A stretch of DNA of 64,000 nucleotides from NCBI GenBank assembly GCA_026075535.2, contig AP026548.1:9300001-9364000 (forward strand), given 5' to 3'. The translations under genes were made by a program, and so were the position numbers. Shown piece by piece: positions 42,311 to 52,545 of this stretch. This DNA comes from Tricholoma matsutake (lineage: Eukaryota; Basidiomycota; Agaricomycetes; Agaricales; Tricholomataceae). The notes beneath the pieces are model-generated. The model was not told the DNA's origin. It worked only from the letters and a program-made list of their open reading frames with translations, and searched no databases. Each line of letters begins with the position of its first letter. The stretch's first letter is position 1.

Positions 42311-42402
42311 ATGTCACTAATTACAGGTATCATCCCCACATGGGAGTAGAACCCCAAAGGGAGATCAAGGTATAATTGGTAGGAGACCTCATATCTAAGA
42401 TG
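42311..42402 (+). pseudogene. Chromovirus G2: integrase segment between two insertions
   Basis: TNYRYHPHMGVEPQREIKV is the conserved stretch that follows the integrase core in this family. It ends where the next MITE starts. Confidence 0.7.
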
Positions 42403-42958
42403 TAGTGATGCCATGGCTCGGCTCAGCTCACCTGTGGCATGGCTCAGGCACTTGAGCTGATCATAATGGCACTAAGTCACCCTGAGTGACTCTGAGCCAG
42501 CTAAGCCGATTGAAATTGCCCAAAGTTGTGGGCTCACCATTCTACTTGTAATTATGCTTCAGTTATGCTTTTTAACGTCAAGTAAGTCGTGTAGACCATT
42601 ATTACAAAAGAAATATGGCATACTCTTGAGTTTTGCATGGATCCGTATCATTGATGAGATTGTTTGGCTGTGCTTATCTCCTCGTTACCTATTACAAAAA
42701 ATGCTTGCGAGATGGCAGTGGGGAATAGGGTGTGAAAATATGCATTCGAATTAGCAGCAGGGACTTCTACAGAGTGTTCTATAATATTTTCAGAAGGTTT
42801 AAAGTCATCTAGCACCTCTGAACTTTGGACAACTTAGAGCACAGCTTGGGTGGCTCTGGGCGGCTTTTAGCTGCGAGCTGATTTATTGGTGCAGCTGGCC
42901 CAAAATAGCAGCTCAGCTCAACAGCTCACGGCTCCGAGCCACACCATTGGCAACACTA
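42403..42958. mobile_element. 556-bp hAT-type MITE with perfect 8-bp target duplication
   Basis: CTAAGATG flanks it at 42395-42402 and 42959-42966. Termini TAGTGATGCCATGGCTCGG and complement TAGTGTTGCCAATGGTGTGG resemble the MITE at 18506-18678. The interior is rich in GGCTCAG/CAGCTCA words near both ends. A 66-codon frame (42554-42754) is not considered a gene. Confidence 0.9.
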
Positions 42959-43582
42959 CTAAGATGCAAAAGGTACAGGCAGAAGCAGAAGCAACATTAG
43001 CTAAAGCATGTGATGAGATGATGTGCCACACATATTGTACTTGAGCCCCCACTCTAGAGTACAATGTCAGTGACTTTGTATGGCTAAGTACCAAAGATCT
43101 CAATATTCCATGACCTTCCAGGAAATGTATGGAGACACAAGTTGGCCCATACACAATCTCTAAAGTAATTACACCTAATGTGGTAGTACTAAAATATCCT
43201 GATCATTCAAGATTGATCCAGAGATTAACATATCCTGCTTACACCCCTACCACCAACCCACTATTCCTGGCCAGAAAACTACTCCACAAGCTCCAATAAT
43301 TATAGAAGGTGCCCCAGAATATGTAGTCAAGAAATTCTAGATTCCCACCTTCTATGAATTAAACTGGAGTTCTTAATTAAGTGGAAAAACTATACTGACA
43401 AAAATAACTTGTCAGAACCCAAGGAGAATTGTAAGTGAGCATGTAATGCAATCACCCAATTCTTTAAATGTAATTCAAATGCTCCATATTACCTTACCTT
43501 GCAAGAATGGGATGAAATTCTGGCCTTAACAAAACTTTCATGGAGTGGACAAACACAATATTTTCTCCCCTGGAAGTTGAGG
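42959..43582 (+). pseudogene. Chromovirus G2: integrase C-terminus and chromodomain
   Basis: KMQKVQAEAEATLAKACDEM, YNVSDFVWLSTKDLNIP, QVGPYTISKVITPNVVVLKY and a PAYTPTTNPLF stretch form the integrase C-terminus. A decayed chromodomain follows: VPQNM/SRNSRFPPS, NYTDKNNLSEPKENCK and NAITQFFKCNSNAP. The chromodomain places G2 and the related G4 among the chromoviruses, whose integrase is steered to heterochromatin. Confidence 0.75.
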
Positions 43583-43741
43583 CATAAAAGGGGGTAATGT
43601 TAGGAAACAGCCCCATTACATAATAGAATTTTTATTTTCATTTTACTACATCAAATTACACTCAATAGTGCCCATGTGTGAGGCAGGAGAATTTTGTTTT
43701 GCATGCATTGGTATGTATGTGCAGGTATGTGCGCATGTCAT
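43583..43741 (+). mobile_element. G2 polypurine tract and truncated 3' LTR
   Basis: CATAAAAGGGGGTAA is followed at 43598 by TGTTAGGAAACAGCCCC, the same LTR start as on the minus strand at 9534. About 140 bp can be aligned with the complete LTR at 9148-9534 before the sequence changes to family R near 43742. Confidence 0.75.
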
Positions 43742-44703
43742 CATTTATCATCACCATTGTCCCTTGTCACCATTGTCCCTCATTATCATTGTCCCCCATT
43801 GTCCTTCATCCTCATTGTTGTTGTCCTTTCATTGTCATTGTTGTCCCCCATCATCATCATTGTTGTTGTCCCTTCTTTGTTGTCAGTACCCCCATCTCCT
43901 CCTGCAAGCAGTGGCTCACAGACTGGGTGGTGGTGTTGGGTTGGAGTGGTAACCATGTAGTTCAGCAGTTTGACATCATCATCACCAAAGGAACCTAGAA
44001 AAAAATACATCATATTAGTAGAACAAAAAGAGAAAAAAACTTACCTACAACTGGCATTGTCTGGTGCTGTGTCAGAGTGGTCATCTGTTGGGGTTCAGCA
44101 GTTGGAAGTTGTCATCATCAAAAGAACCTAAAATGAACATGTCAATGTTAGTTAGTTGAACAAAAAGAAAAGAAAAACATACCTGGAGCCCAAACAATGG
44201 CTGGTGTCATCTGGGCTTGCTTTGCATTCAGTTTCAGTTTCCACAGTAATCATCAGCAACTCCAATTTGCCCTATGAGCAGTGGCTCGCAGGCACAGTGG
44301 TGGTGTTGCATTGTGGTTGATGTTGTTGATCATAGGAGTGGTGTCTGCAAGTGGCACCACTTCTTCATTTGGTGGGCAAACATGACCAAATGGTTTGTGC
44401 ACAGCCCCAAGGTATATAAACACTTGCTTTGTGCTTCATTTGTCTTGGGCTCATCCCCACTTTTATTATATTATAGTCAGTATATATTGTTATTATAGTA
44501 AGTGATCTACAACATACATAGACTGGTTGTAACTGGTTAGGACTGGCTTTTGTTGGTCTTTAATAAATGTTCAATCTGGGCAACTGCAACTGGTTTGTTA
44601 AGAAATCTAAGGCAACTGCAACTGAAAACAAAATTGCACTACAATTCAGTCCAGTCCAGTTTTGGTTTTTTTCCAGTTCAATGAACTGGACCTTCAAACT
44701 CTA
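43742..44703. mobile_element. Family R element, 5'-truncated copy R2
   Basis: It shares with R1 the CATCATTGTTG/CCCCCAT words, hairpin modules with AGCCCAAACAATGGCTGG and CTAGTTAGTTGAAC-like segments (44000-44200), GGTATATAAACACTTGC, CTAAGGCAACTGCAACTG and the end GTTTTTTTCCAGTTCAATGA...TTCAAACTCTA. Its left neighbour is the G2 LTR and its right neighbour copia C2, so its two flanks do not come from one target. Confidence 0.65.
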
Positions 44704-44957
44704 CAAGTCCTGCATGTATTACCACAAAACTGACTCCAGAACCATTATTACAGCACTCCATGTCAATCATTATCTGTCAATTGCAGATTCAAAAGATGAA
44801 AATGAGTGCTTCAAGGACCAAATCTATTTGTGACTCAGGCACTACACACTTCATTGTTGGCATTGCCATCACCTGGGATAGGACTATACATACAGTCACA
44901 CTCTCACAGACCACACTGATATTGCACTGATAGATAAAATTATTGATCAATTTGGTC
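44704..44957 (+). pseudogene. Copia element C2: reverse transcriptase fragment
   Basis: CMYYHKTDSRTIITALHVNH and YLSIADSKDENECFKDQ carry the region of the YVDD motif, with HVNHYLSI in place of HVDDYLSI, so both catalytic Asp are lost. After a frame change, GIAITWDRTIHTVTLSQTT and IDQFGQ follow. The peptide continues at 50405 (KKDAHPVSAPLEPGSKL) on the far side of C1. Confidence 0.75.
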
Positions 44958-44962
44958 AAAAG

Positions 44963-45232
44963 TGTGGAGTGCAGTGGCTGGAACGAGCTAGAATAGAAAT
45001 AGAGAAGATAACCTCAGTGATAGTAAAACACTATATTGAGTAGTATGTACCTAGAATAGAAATAGAGAAGATACTACTACAAAGTAAGTAAGAATATAAT
45101 GAATAAATAATATGGGACTTACACCTCAGTGATAGTAAAACACTGAGGTGGATGAACTCAAACTACGGAAGAATATACAGAAATATCTTACATAATACTA
45201 TCAGGTATGTAGGACATCTCAATACCACAACA
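44963..45232 (-). repeat. C1 3' LTR
   Basis: 270 bp, TG...CA bounded. CTAGAATAGAAATAGAGAAG is present twice within it, and CTCAGTGATAGTAAAACACT twice, so the LTR itself contains an internal duplication. Confidence 0.9.
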
Positions 45233-45256
45233 CTCCCCCTCGAGGCAGACATGGGA

Positions 45257-47002
45257 TCAGAGAACACCAAGGAGGTTCCTGAACTTCTCGAATTTGACAC
45301 GAGCAAGAGGTTTTGTAAAGATGTCAGTGATCATATCTTTGGTAGGGCAGTACTGTAGTTCGATGCGACCTGTAGAAATAGTTTGATGAATGAAATGAAA
45401 ATGAATGTCAATATGCTTGGTGCAAGCATGATGCATTGAGTCCTTTGAAAGAGTGATGGCACCTTGATTGTCACAGAAAAGAGTGGTGGGCATTGAGAAA
45501 AGGAATGTTGAAGAAAGTTCGGTAAGTAATTTTTGAGTCCATAAAATGTCCTTCGAAATGTGTGTGAGAGCAACGTATTCCAATTCAGCACTTGAAAGGG
45601 TAAAGATGGGCTGTTTCTTTGAACTCCAAGATACAGCTCCAAGACCTAAAAAGATAGCAAATTCAGAAATGGAATGACAGTGTAATTGAGAACCCCAGTC
45701 GGCATCAGAATAGCCAACAACGATTGAGTTTGATCCACCAAGAACAAGCTTGAGGTCCTTCATGCCTTTTAGATAATGAAAGATTCAGGTGATGGCTTGA
45801 AGATGTGTGGTTCTGGGAGTCTCGAGATACTGAGAAAGTGTTGAAACTGCAAATGCGATGTCAGGATGTGTCATCACAACTGCATACATGAGACAACCAA
45901 TCATTTCACAATACTTGGTTTTCTCGGCTGGTGTGAGAACAATGGATGATATGCCTGGTGAATCCAGGTGGAAGTCAACTGCGGATTCCATTGGAGTGAC
46001 AGCTGTGCGAGCATTTTCAAGACCAAACTGTTCAATGATTTGATCGATGTAGGCTTGCTGTCTGAGCAAAATAGTCTTGACAGCGAAATCGTGAGTGATG
46101 TTGACCCCAAGTAACCAGTTGATGATGCCAAGGTCGACAATTTCGAAGTGTTCGCTGAGTTGACTTTTGATCAGCTGGGTGGAATCGGTGGAATTGGCAA
46201 TGATTGTGAAATCATTGGTGGCAGCAGCAACGAGCATGTATTTCTCATGTTCAAACTTGTAGAAGAGAGCCTCGTCTGCCTGTGAAACTGAGTAACTGAG
46301 TTTTAAGAAGATTCTTTTTAATTCTGCATACCAGTCATGGGCACCCTGCTTAGTTCCATACATCAGCTTCAACAGCTTGCAAATGACATGCTTGTTTGCG
46401 AGTTTGGCAGGTAGTTTGTGGTACTGATGGAATAGGGGTGGAAGTTCCATGTAAAGATCAATGTTGTCTTGTAACGGCACATTGAGGTATGCATTCTTGG
46501 CATCACATTGATGGACAACAGAATTATTTTGAGCTGCGAGAGACAAAAAGATGTGGAGAGTTGAGGGGTGAACAGTTGGAGCAAAAGTCTCAGTGTAATC
46601 AACTCCAAATTTCTGTTTAAAGCCCTTAGCGACAAGGCGAGCTTTGTAGTGGACAATATTGCCACTTTCATCATGTTTTCGACAAAACACATAGCGACTT
46701 GGAATAATATTGGTGCTTAGAGGCAGTTCAACAAGTCTCCATGTGCTGAGTTTCTCAATTTGGGAAAGTTCCACCTCAATCACATCGGACCAGGGTAAAT
46801 GCTCATCACCACCTAATGCATCCTCCAACAATGGCTCATCCTCACTTGCTACCATGGCATAGTCCATCACCTGATGGAACCATTCTGCTTTGCTTATATC
46901 CATCTCTACTCCCCCTGGTTCAAGACTTCCTTCATCATCAAGAACAAAAGCACCAGCAATGCCATCCAAGACATTTGCTGATGTGGTGACTTTTCTATGC
47001 AT
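45257..47002 (-). pseudogene. C1 pol: reverse transcriptase and RNase H
   Basis: Reverse transcriptase is open for 405 codons (47002-45785): VIEVELSQIEKLSTWRLVEL, YKARLVAKGFKQKFGVDYTE, TFAPTVHPSTLHIFLSLAAQ, DAKNAYLNVPLQDNIDLYME and MYGTKQGAHDWYAEL are the copia landmarks. The catalytic YVDD motif reads ATNDF, so the first Asp is Asn. After a stop, RNase H continues: LKLVLGGSNSIVVGYSDADW, FTLSSAELEYVALTHISKDI, LFCDNQGAITLSKDSMHHAC and TKHIDIHFHFI. The order matches Ty1/copia. The frame is mostly open, yet the polymerase is predicted dead. Confidence 0.9.
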
Positions 47003-47075
47003 TCCTCAGCCATATTGGGTTTCATCAACTGGTGTTATACCTTTCAATACCTTTCAAGCAATTTCACCTCATGGT

Positions 47076-48180
47076 TCATTGATGTAGTGGGGGAATTGAA
47101 ATACTCTGATTGGTCTCTGTGACCTCAGAGCTCTGGTTTGTCTTTGTGACCCCAGTATTGATAACAGATGGGTTTTTGGTTACATTTTCGGGTTCAGTGC
47201 CTTTACTGAGTGTGTGTGGATCATTTTCATGTTGGGAGGCTTGTGGAGAGGTACTGGCAGGATGGGGAATGTCCTCATTGTCAAGTAAGTCATTCTCCCC
47301 CTCAATGAGGACTTTGACAGGCTTTAATGCCTCATCCTCATTGAAATAAACATCCCTCCCAATGCTGACTTGGTTTTTGCCTGGCCAATAGATTCTATAG
47401 GCCTTCAATTCAGAGTCTATTCCAACAAAACAACCTTCCTCTGCTCGAGCATCAAGTTTTCTGGTGTCAAGCTTCTTCACCCATGCCTTGCAACCCCACT
47501 GACGTTAACCTACTAAATTTGGCTTTTTGCCAGTTGCCATCTCGTGTGGAGTTTTCAGTTCAGGTAGTGCACACATTGGTATGCGGTTGCGAATCCAGAT
47601 GCTGTGGTGACATGCCTCAGCCCAAAGGCTTAGTGGAAGACTGGCTGCTATCATCATACCATGAGCACATTCAGTGTGTGTATGATTTGCATGTTCAATT
47701 GCACCATTTGATTGAGGGGAGTCATGAGCTGTGAGATGACATATTGTTCCCAAGTTTTCAAGATGCTTGGTGAACTCTTTGCTTGTGAACTCTCCCCCTC
47801 GATCGCAACCCAATGCCCTGATGTTTGCTCCTCACTGGACCCTCACCCAAGCTTCGTACTTCTTGTAGTCAGCAAAAGATTCCGATTTCTTCTTCATGAA
47901 GTACTCCTTCTCTTCATGGGTGTGGAGATCCTGGAAAGTCAAGCAGTACTTGTGCCCTCCCAATAATGTGATCCTAGCAGGTCCCCAGACATCTGTGACA
48001 ATCTTATCACCATATGCTTTCATCTTCATAACACTCTGCTTCAGAAATGGCTTGTGTGTGGCTTTAGCCTTTATGCAGGCTTCGCAAAATTCTGGTTTCA
48101 AATCTAAATCAAGATCAATTCCAGTGACCATACCCTTCTCAACCATTTTCTGCAAGTCATCATGATTAATGTGGCCCATA
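47076..48180 (-). pseudogene. C1 pol: integrase
   Basis: The zinc finger is HMGHINHDDLQKMVEKGM with CEACIKAKATHKPF (H-H-C-C). Core positions are DKIVTDVWGPA, GCDRGGEFTSKEF and SPQSNGAIEHANHTHTE. After a stop at 47511, WVKKLDTRKLDARAEEGCFV, GKNQVSIGRDVYFNEDEALK and a Pro/Ser/Thr linker follow. One stop lies just before the first His (48180) and one after WVRVQ. Integrase joins the copia cDNA to the target, giving the 5-bp duplication seen here. Confidence 0.9.
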
Positions 48181-48182
48181 TG

Positions 48183-49679
48183 TCAATGAAGCTCACTGAT
48201 TGACATAAGCTTTGATGTGGCATTGACAGTAGGTGCTGAATTTTTGATGGGTTCATTACTAACACAATACAGGCCACGGCTTTCAGGGATACATCCAATA
48301 ACTTGTCGCAACTTTGGACTATGGATTTTGCAAATTCCCCCCTCAATATTGAGAGAAAATCCTGATTGATCAATACAAGAGACCAACATCAGAGTAAAGG
48401 CCATGCTTGGTGAGTAATACATGTTTTTTAATGTAACCGGTGTAGGCTTATGATTTGCTCCCATCGGTAGGCTGACTTTCAAGTTGCCTTTTCCCAGTGC
48501 GCTGAATGTACGTCCATCAGCAGCTCTGATTGGCTCTGGACTGATTTCTTTGAAATTCAGAAATCTAGCATGATCGGGTGAGAAGTGATGGCTGGCACCA
48601 CTAGCAATGATAATGCCATTGGATACAGATGTTGCATGTGCTTCCAATTGGAAATCAGAGGTAACAGTGAGGGTGACAGGTTCATCAAGAAGTTCAAAGG
48701 TGAGCATAGCGTAATCTTCTTTGCCATCAGCGGATGTCTCCACAGCATTAGCACTTGCTGATTTTCCCTTATACTTCTTTAGCCACCATTCCAGTGCTTG
48801 CCCCTCCTTTCCTCCTCCTTTCAACCAGCACTGATCCTTTGTGTGCCCCTTTCTCTTGCAATTTGGGTTGGTGCAGAGAATATCATCCCTCTTTGACTTT
48901 TCCTTCCCTTTTTCTCTCTTGGCCTTTGATGTATGGGCTAGCATAGTGGCATTGGACTTGTTAATGCTATCCTCAATGGCGGCAGAGTTTGCCTCCTCAT
49001 TCAGCTGCCAGATAAGCTCATCGCTAGTGAGCAGTTTACCAGCTTTATGAGAGGTTGTACTGAGTGTTATAAGAAGAGGTCAGAAGGTTTGGGAAAGGGA
49101 TAGTGATGTGTGGATGTAGGAAACAAATGATGCATCGGATAAGGGGGAACCAATTTCAGCAAGACATTCCTTTATTTCCGTCATTGCAGTAAGGTAAGTG
49201 CGCATGCTATTGCCTTCCATGAGTCACATATTCTGAAGTTTTGTAAGCAGGTCTGTCTCGTACATTCCACCCTTCTCAGCATGGATCGAGATCAGCTTCC
49301 TCCATACATCAGTGGCAGTTTTCTCATTCTTAACTTGGAGAAAAGAGGACATATCAATGGTCTGATAAATAATCTCCTGAACAGCTGCTTGTTTCTGATC
49401 GTAAGAGTCCTGCTCATCCTCGTTTTTCTCTAGCTCCTCATCAGACAATGGATTCATACTATTCCAGTAATAGAATGATCCATTATGTTTGACAGGAGTT
49501 TCCAGTTTATGTGCTGTGCCTAGGACATGTCTCTTGAGCCCTTTCAAAGTGAGCTTGTTCAAGACTCGTTCTTGATATGTTGGCCAATTTGAGCCATCAC
49601 TTAGAAGTTTTGGAAGGGATGTAATTTGGATAGAGGTAGATGTAGAAGACATATCAGCAATGTCATCTGCTGCAGGCAT
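48183..49679 (-). pseudogene. C1 gag and protease
   Basis: It starts MPAADDIADMSSTSTSIQIT at 49679, close to the 5' LTR. Gag has LSDGSNWPTYQERVLNKLTL, ATDVWRKLISIHAEKGGMYE and DLLTKLQNM, a stop, then MEGNSMRTYLTAMTEIKE. The zinc knuckle is CTNPNCKRKGHTKDQCW. The protease reads GIIIASGASHHFSPDHA: the usual DSGAS active site is ASGAS, so the catalytic Asp is missing. MYYSPSMAFTLMLVSCIDQS and GLYCV lead into integrase. One stop also lies after SLSQTF. Confidence 0.9.
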
Positions 49680-49683
49680 AACC

Positions 49684-50404
49684 TGTGGAGCACAGTGGGT
49701 GGAATGAGCTAGAATTAGGCTTCACCAAGGGTTTTCAAGGGTTTTGAGAACTTTAAAATGATTTTGTAAATTATGAGTTCAATTCAGCAGCAAATGTTTT
49801 AATGCATCAAGAAAAAGGATAGGTAGTAACCCTGTCAAGATTGCTTCCAAAGGCCAAACCCAACAGAATGTCTTCTGAACCAATACTGCCCAAAGTGTTG
49901 TACAAAACCCATGGGTTAATCACCAAGGGTTCAAAGTAATGAAAACCTCAGAGTTTGCAGGGGATAATATATTTCTTTTATTTTTAACAGCTAGAAATTA
50001 TATGTTCTTACATAATGTTACATGTGAATATTAATGCTAAGAATATGAAGAATGTCTGATAAAGATTTTGAGTTCAACAACTGATTAGAAGCAGGACATT
50101 TTTATTGGTAGCAGAAATTTGGCTATTACACTTAGGCTAAAACCCTTGGTGAACCCTAGCTAGAATAGAAATAGAGAAGATAACCTCAGTGATAGTAAAA
50201 CAGTATATTGAGTAGTATGTACCTAGAATAGAAATAGAGAAGATACTACTACAAAGTAAGTAAGAATATAATGAATAAATAATATGGGACTTACACCTCA
50301 GTGATAGTAAAACACTGAGGTGAATGAACTCGAACTACGGAAGAATATACGGAAATATCTTACATAATACTATCAGGTATGTAGGACGTCTCGATACCAC
50401 AACA
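49684..50404 (-). repeat. C1 5' LTR, containing an inserted MITE
   Basis: Same sequence as 44963-45232 interrupted after GAGCTAGAAT by a 443-bp insertion. Without it the LTR is 270 bp plus the 8-bp duplication. Confidence 0.9.
49716..50158. mobile_element. 443-bp hAT-type MITE in the C1 LTR, perfect 8-bp target duplication
   Basis: GCTAGAAT flanks it at 49708-49715 and 50159-50166. Termini are TAGGCTTCACCAAGGGTTTT and complement TAGGGTTCACCAAGGGTTTT, 20 bp with one mismatch. CAAGGGTTTT recurs near the left end. AT-rich interior without coding sequence. Confidence 0.92.
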
Positions 50405-50554
50405 AAAAGGATGCACACCCAGTATCAGCTCCTCTTGAGCCAGGATCCAAGCTCTGCCACATAGATCACAAATTACAATGTCCCATGATGACAACTCAGC
50501 AAACTTCCATACCAATCCCTTGTTGGTTGTCTACTATATTTGGCAATATCCATT
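50405..50554 (+). pseudogene. Copia C2: segment between RT and RNase H
   Basis: Plus-strand KKDAHPVSAPLEPGSKLCHI continues the C2 reading from 44957. Then, with a frame change, NFHTNPLLVVYYIWQYP corresponds to the YQSLVGSLLYL region of copia pol. It breaks at the hAT insertion. Confidence 0.75.
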
Positions 50555-52246
50555 AGGGCTGCACACCGTACCGTCTGACGGGTACGGCCGTACAATCGAC
50601 GGGCATCAGATGGGTATGGCTCAACCGTCCACCGTCCGTATAGTTTGGTAAGTAGAACTCCAACGGCTATGGGACGGGTACAGATACGGCCATTGGACGG
50701 TCATGTACAGTAGACAGGATGCAATAAAGAAGACAAAAATAGACATATAGGATTGACTATCTATGTATTCAACAATGTAGGGCTGCAGTAGCCTTTGCGC
50801 AAGCCAGATGTAAGCGCTTCTTAACAAGCATTAAAATATGGATGGTATCAGCATTAAGGCTTGCACGGCGAAGAGAAATGGTGTCCCGACCACCTGAGAA
50901 GACCCGCTCGATGGCAACAGCAGAACCTAGATGTGAAGATGATGCGTTAAAATTTGTAAATATGCTAGAATGACTCACCAGGTATACATAAAATGTCACG
51001 AGCAAGGCGAAACAAACTGAGCTCGTCGACCCATCCACCAGTGAATTGGATTGCACGCATCGAAATCTTCAGCAGGAAGTTTGAAATATTCTTCGAGCTC
51101 ATTGACGGATGGCTTCTCTTTCCTGCGATATCGAGCCATGAAGGATTTCTGAGGGGAACCCATAATAGGTTCAGTTTGAATGGATGGACTCGGAGAATTC
51201 ATTGATGATGGTGTAGAGACGACCGCATGTGCATAATTTTCATGGAAGTAGTTGAAGAAGTTTGATTTTGATTGTTCAAGGTGCTCGGCAAGCATCGGGT
51301 CATCGGCATAATCTATCTTCATGCCCTCGTATGATATCCAAGGATCAAGCACTGTTATCATTCACTCATTAAGTGAATGATCGCACAGACAATTAGGCAC
51401 ATACATGCAGCCCATGTATAGAAGGGAGATGTGTCGTACTGGTAGTAGTAATCACTGAGTTTGCGGTGGGCATCTGTGAGTCCCGCTTTGATATTCAGCG
51501 AAACTGAATCTGGAAGATTGCAAAGAATAGTTTTGATGTCGTCTTGTAGTCCTCGAGATATTGCACAGGCTGATCTGCCATACTGAGACGACAGTTCTGA
51601 GCTTCAAGTTGTTTCCATGAGCATTTTATCTTGTCTCGACCTCATGATGAAAATTTTCCTCGGCGACACTGTGAGCCTGTCTTGATTTTTTTTCCAATTA
51701 CCATGGATGCCCCTGTGTTGGTTTCGTGTCTCGGAGATCAATGATAAAGACAAAACCATGGTTATTGACACTATTGCATTGAAATGTGATTAAAATGTAC
51801 TCCACGTACATTTCTTGAGTCGTCGACGGCCAGCCTAGCGTGAGTACTATCCCAGGCTTGACATCGTCACCGAATAAAATCAGGGCTCAAGAAAATGAAG
51901 GGACACTAAAGGAAATCTGAAAGAACAAGATATATTTCAAAGTGGGACAGCGGTACGGCTAGTATGTGGTTTGCATGGTGTTCAATGGCAACGGTGCGAG
52001 TTGTGTATTGTTCAATCATCTAGTCTGTGGCATGTTGATAGGAAAAAAATTAAAGTTTGCTCGGAGATTCCCGTCCAATGCCATCTAATCCCGTTGACGG
52101 CCGTACCTTGGACGGCATTGGACGGGTACTGACCGTCCCATCCACCGTCCGTCTACATAGTTGCAAAGAGCTGCAACGGTACGGGTACGGCGACCGTACT
52201 ACGGGTCCGTCTATGCCGTACTGTACGGTCACGGTGTGCAGCCCTA
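50555..52246 (-). mobile_element. hAT element, 1.7 kb, perfect 8-bp target duplication, CG-rich
   Basis: ATATCCAT flanks it at 50547-50554 and 52247-52254. Termini are TAGGGCTGCACACCGTA and complement TAGGGCTGCACACCGTG. Subterminal regions carry many CCGTCC/ACGGGTACGG words on both sides. It encodes only the last part of a transposase (minus strand), so it is an internally deleted copy. CG dinucleotides are frequent, unlike the surrounding repeats. Confidence 0.95.
50769..51361 (-). pseudogene. hAT transposase C-terminal fragment with dimerisation domain
   Basis: MITVLDPWISYEGMKIDYAD, FFNYFHENYAHAV, RRKEKPSVNELEEYFKLPAE and FDACNPIHWWMGRR lead to a gap around 50920-50995 with GTGACATTTTATGTATACC...CATCTAG, intron-like. 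GSAVAIERVFSGGRDTISLR and ADTIHILMLVKKRLHLA follow. The EEYFKLP...NPIxWW...GSAVxxERVFSGGR order is the hAT C-terminal dimerisation region. The N-terminal BED finger and catalytic RNase H-like part are absent. It could bind partner transposase, but cannot act alone. Confidence 0.85.
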
Positions 52247-52254
52247 ATATCCAT

Positions 52255-52545
52255 GCTCCCCAATATTTCTTATGTGGTACAGCAGCTCTCCCGAGTCCCA
52301 GTTCCTCAACTGCTATGCCTTTGAGCATTGGAAGGTGGTTGTCAGACTTATATGTTGCCTGAAGGACAAGGGATGTTAAGCTCCACCTTGGAGGCAAGTG
52401 CTCTATTACTCTTCATGCATTCAGTGACTCAGACTGGGCCAATTGCCCTGATACCCACTGGAGTGTAGGTGACTGGGTGTGCTCTCTTGGTTCAGGCACC
52501 ATCTCTTGGACAGCACACAAACAGAAAGTGGTTGCAACATCATCT
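52255..52545 (+). pseudogene. Copia C2: RNase H fragment, truncated
   Basis: After the hAT element, C2 continues: LMWYSSSPESQFLNCYAFEH, then with frame changes KLHLGGKCSITLHAFSDSDW, ANCPDTHWSVGDWVCSLGSG and TISWTAHKQKVVATSS. There the copia peptide stops abruptly, before the EAEYMA motif. No LTR follows, so the right end of C2 was lost. This is the last transposon sequence before the gene-dense part. Confidence 0.8.

Larger units (their letters stand above)
44963..50404 (-). mobile_element. Complete copia retrotransposon C1 with 5-bp target duplication
   Basis: AAAAG flanks it at 44958-44962 and 50405-50409. LTRs are 44963-45232 and 49684-50404 (the latter enlarged by a MITE), differing at about ten of 270 positions. 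On the minus strand they start TGTTGTGGTAT and end GCTCCACA. A PPT-like GAGGGGGAG lies just inside the 3' LTR. Gene order gag, protease, integrase, RT, RNase H is copia type. Stops and missing catalytic residues make it inactive. Its removal rejoins the C2 reading frame. Confidence 0.95.
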
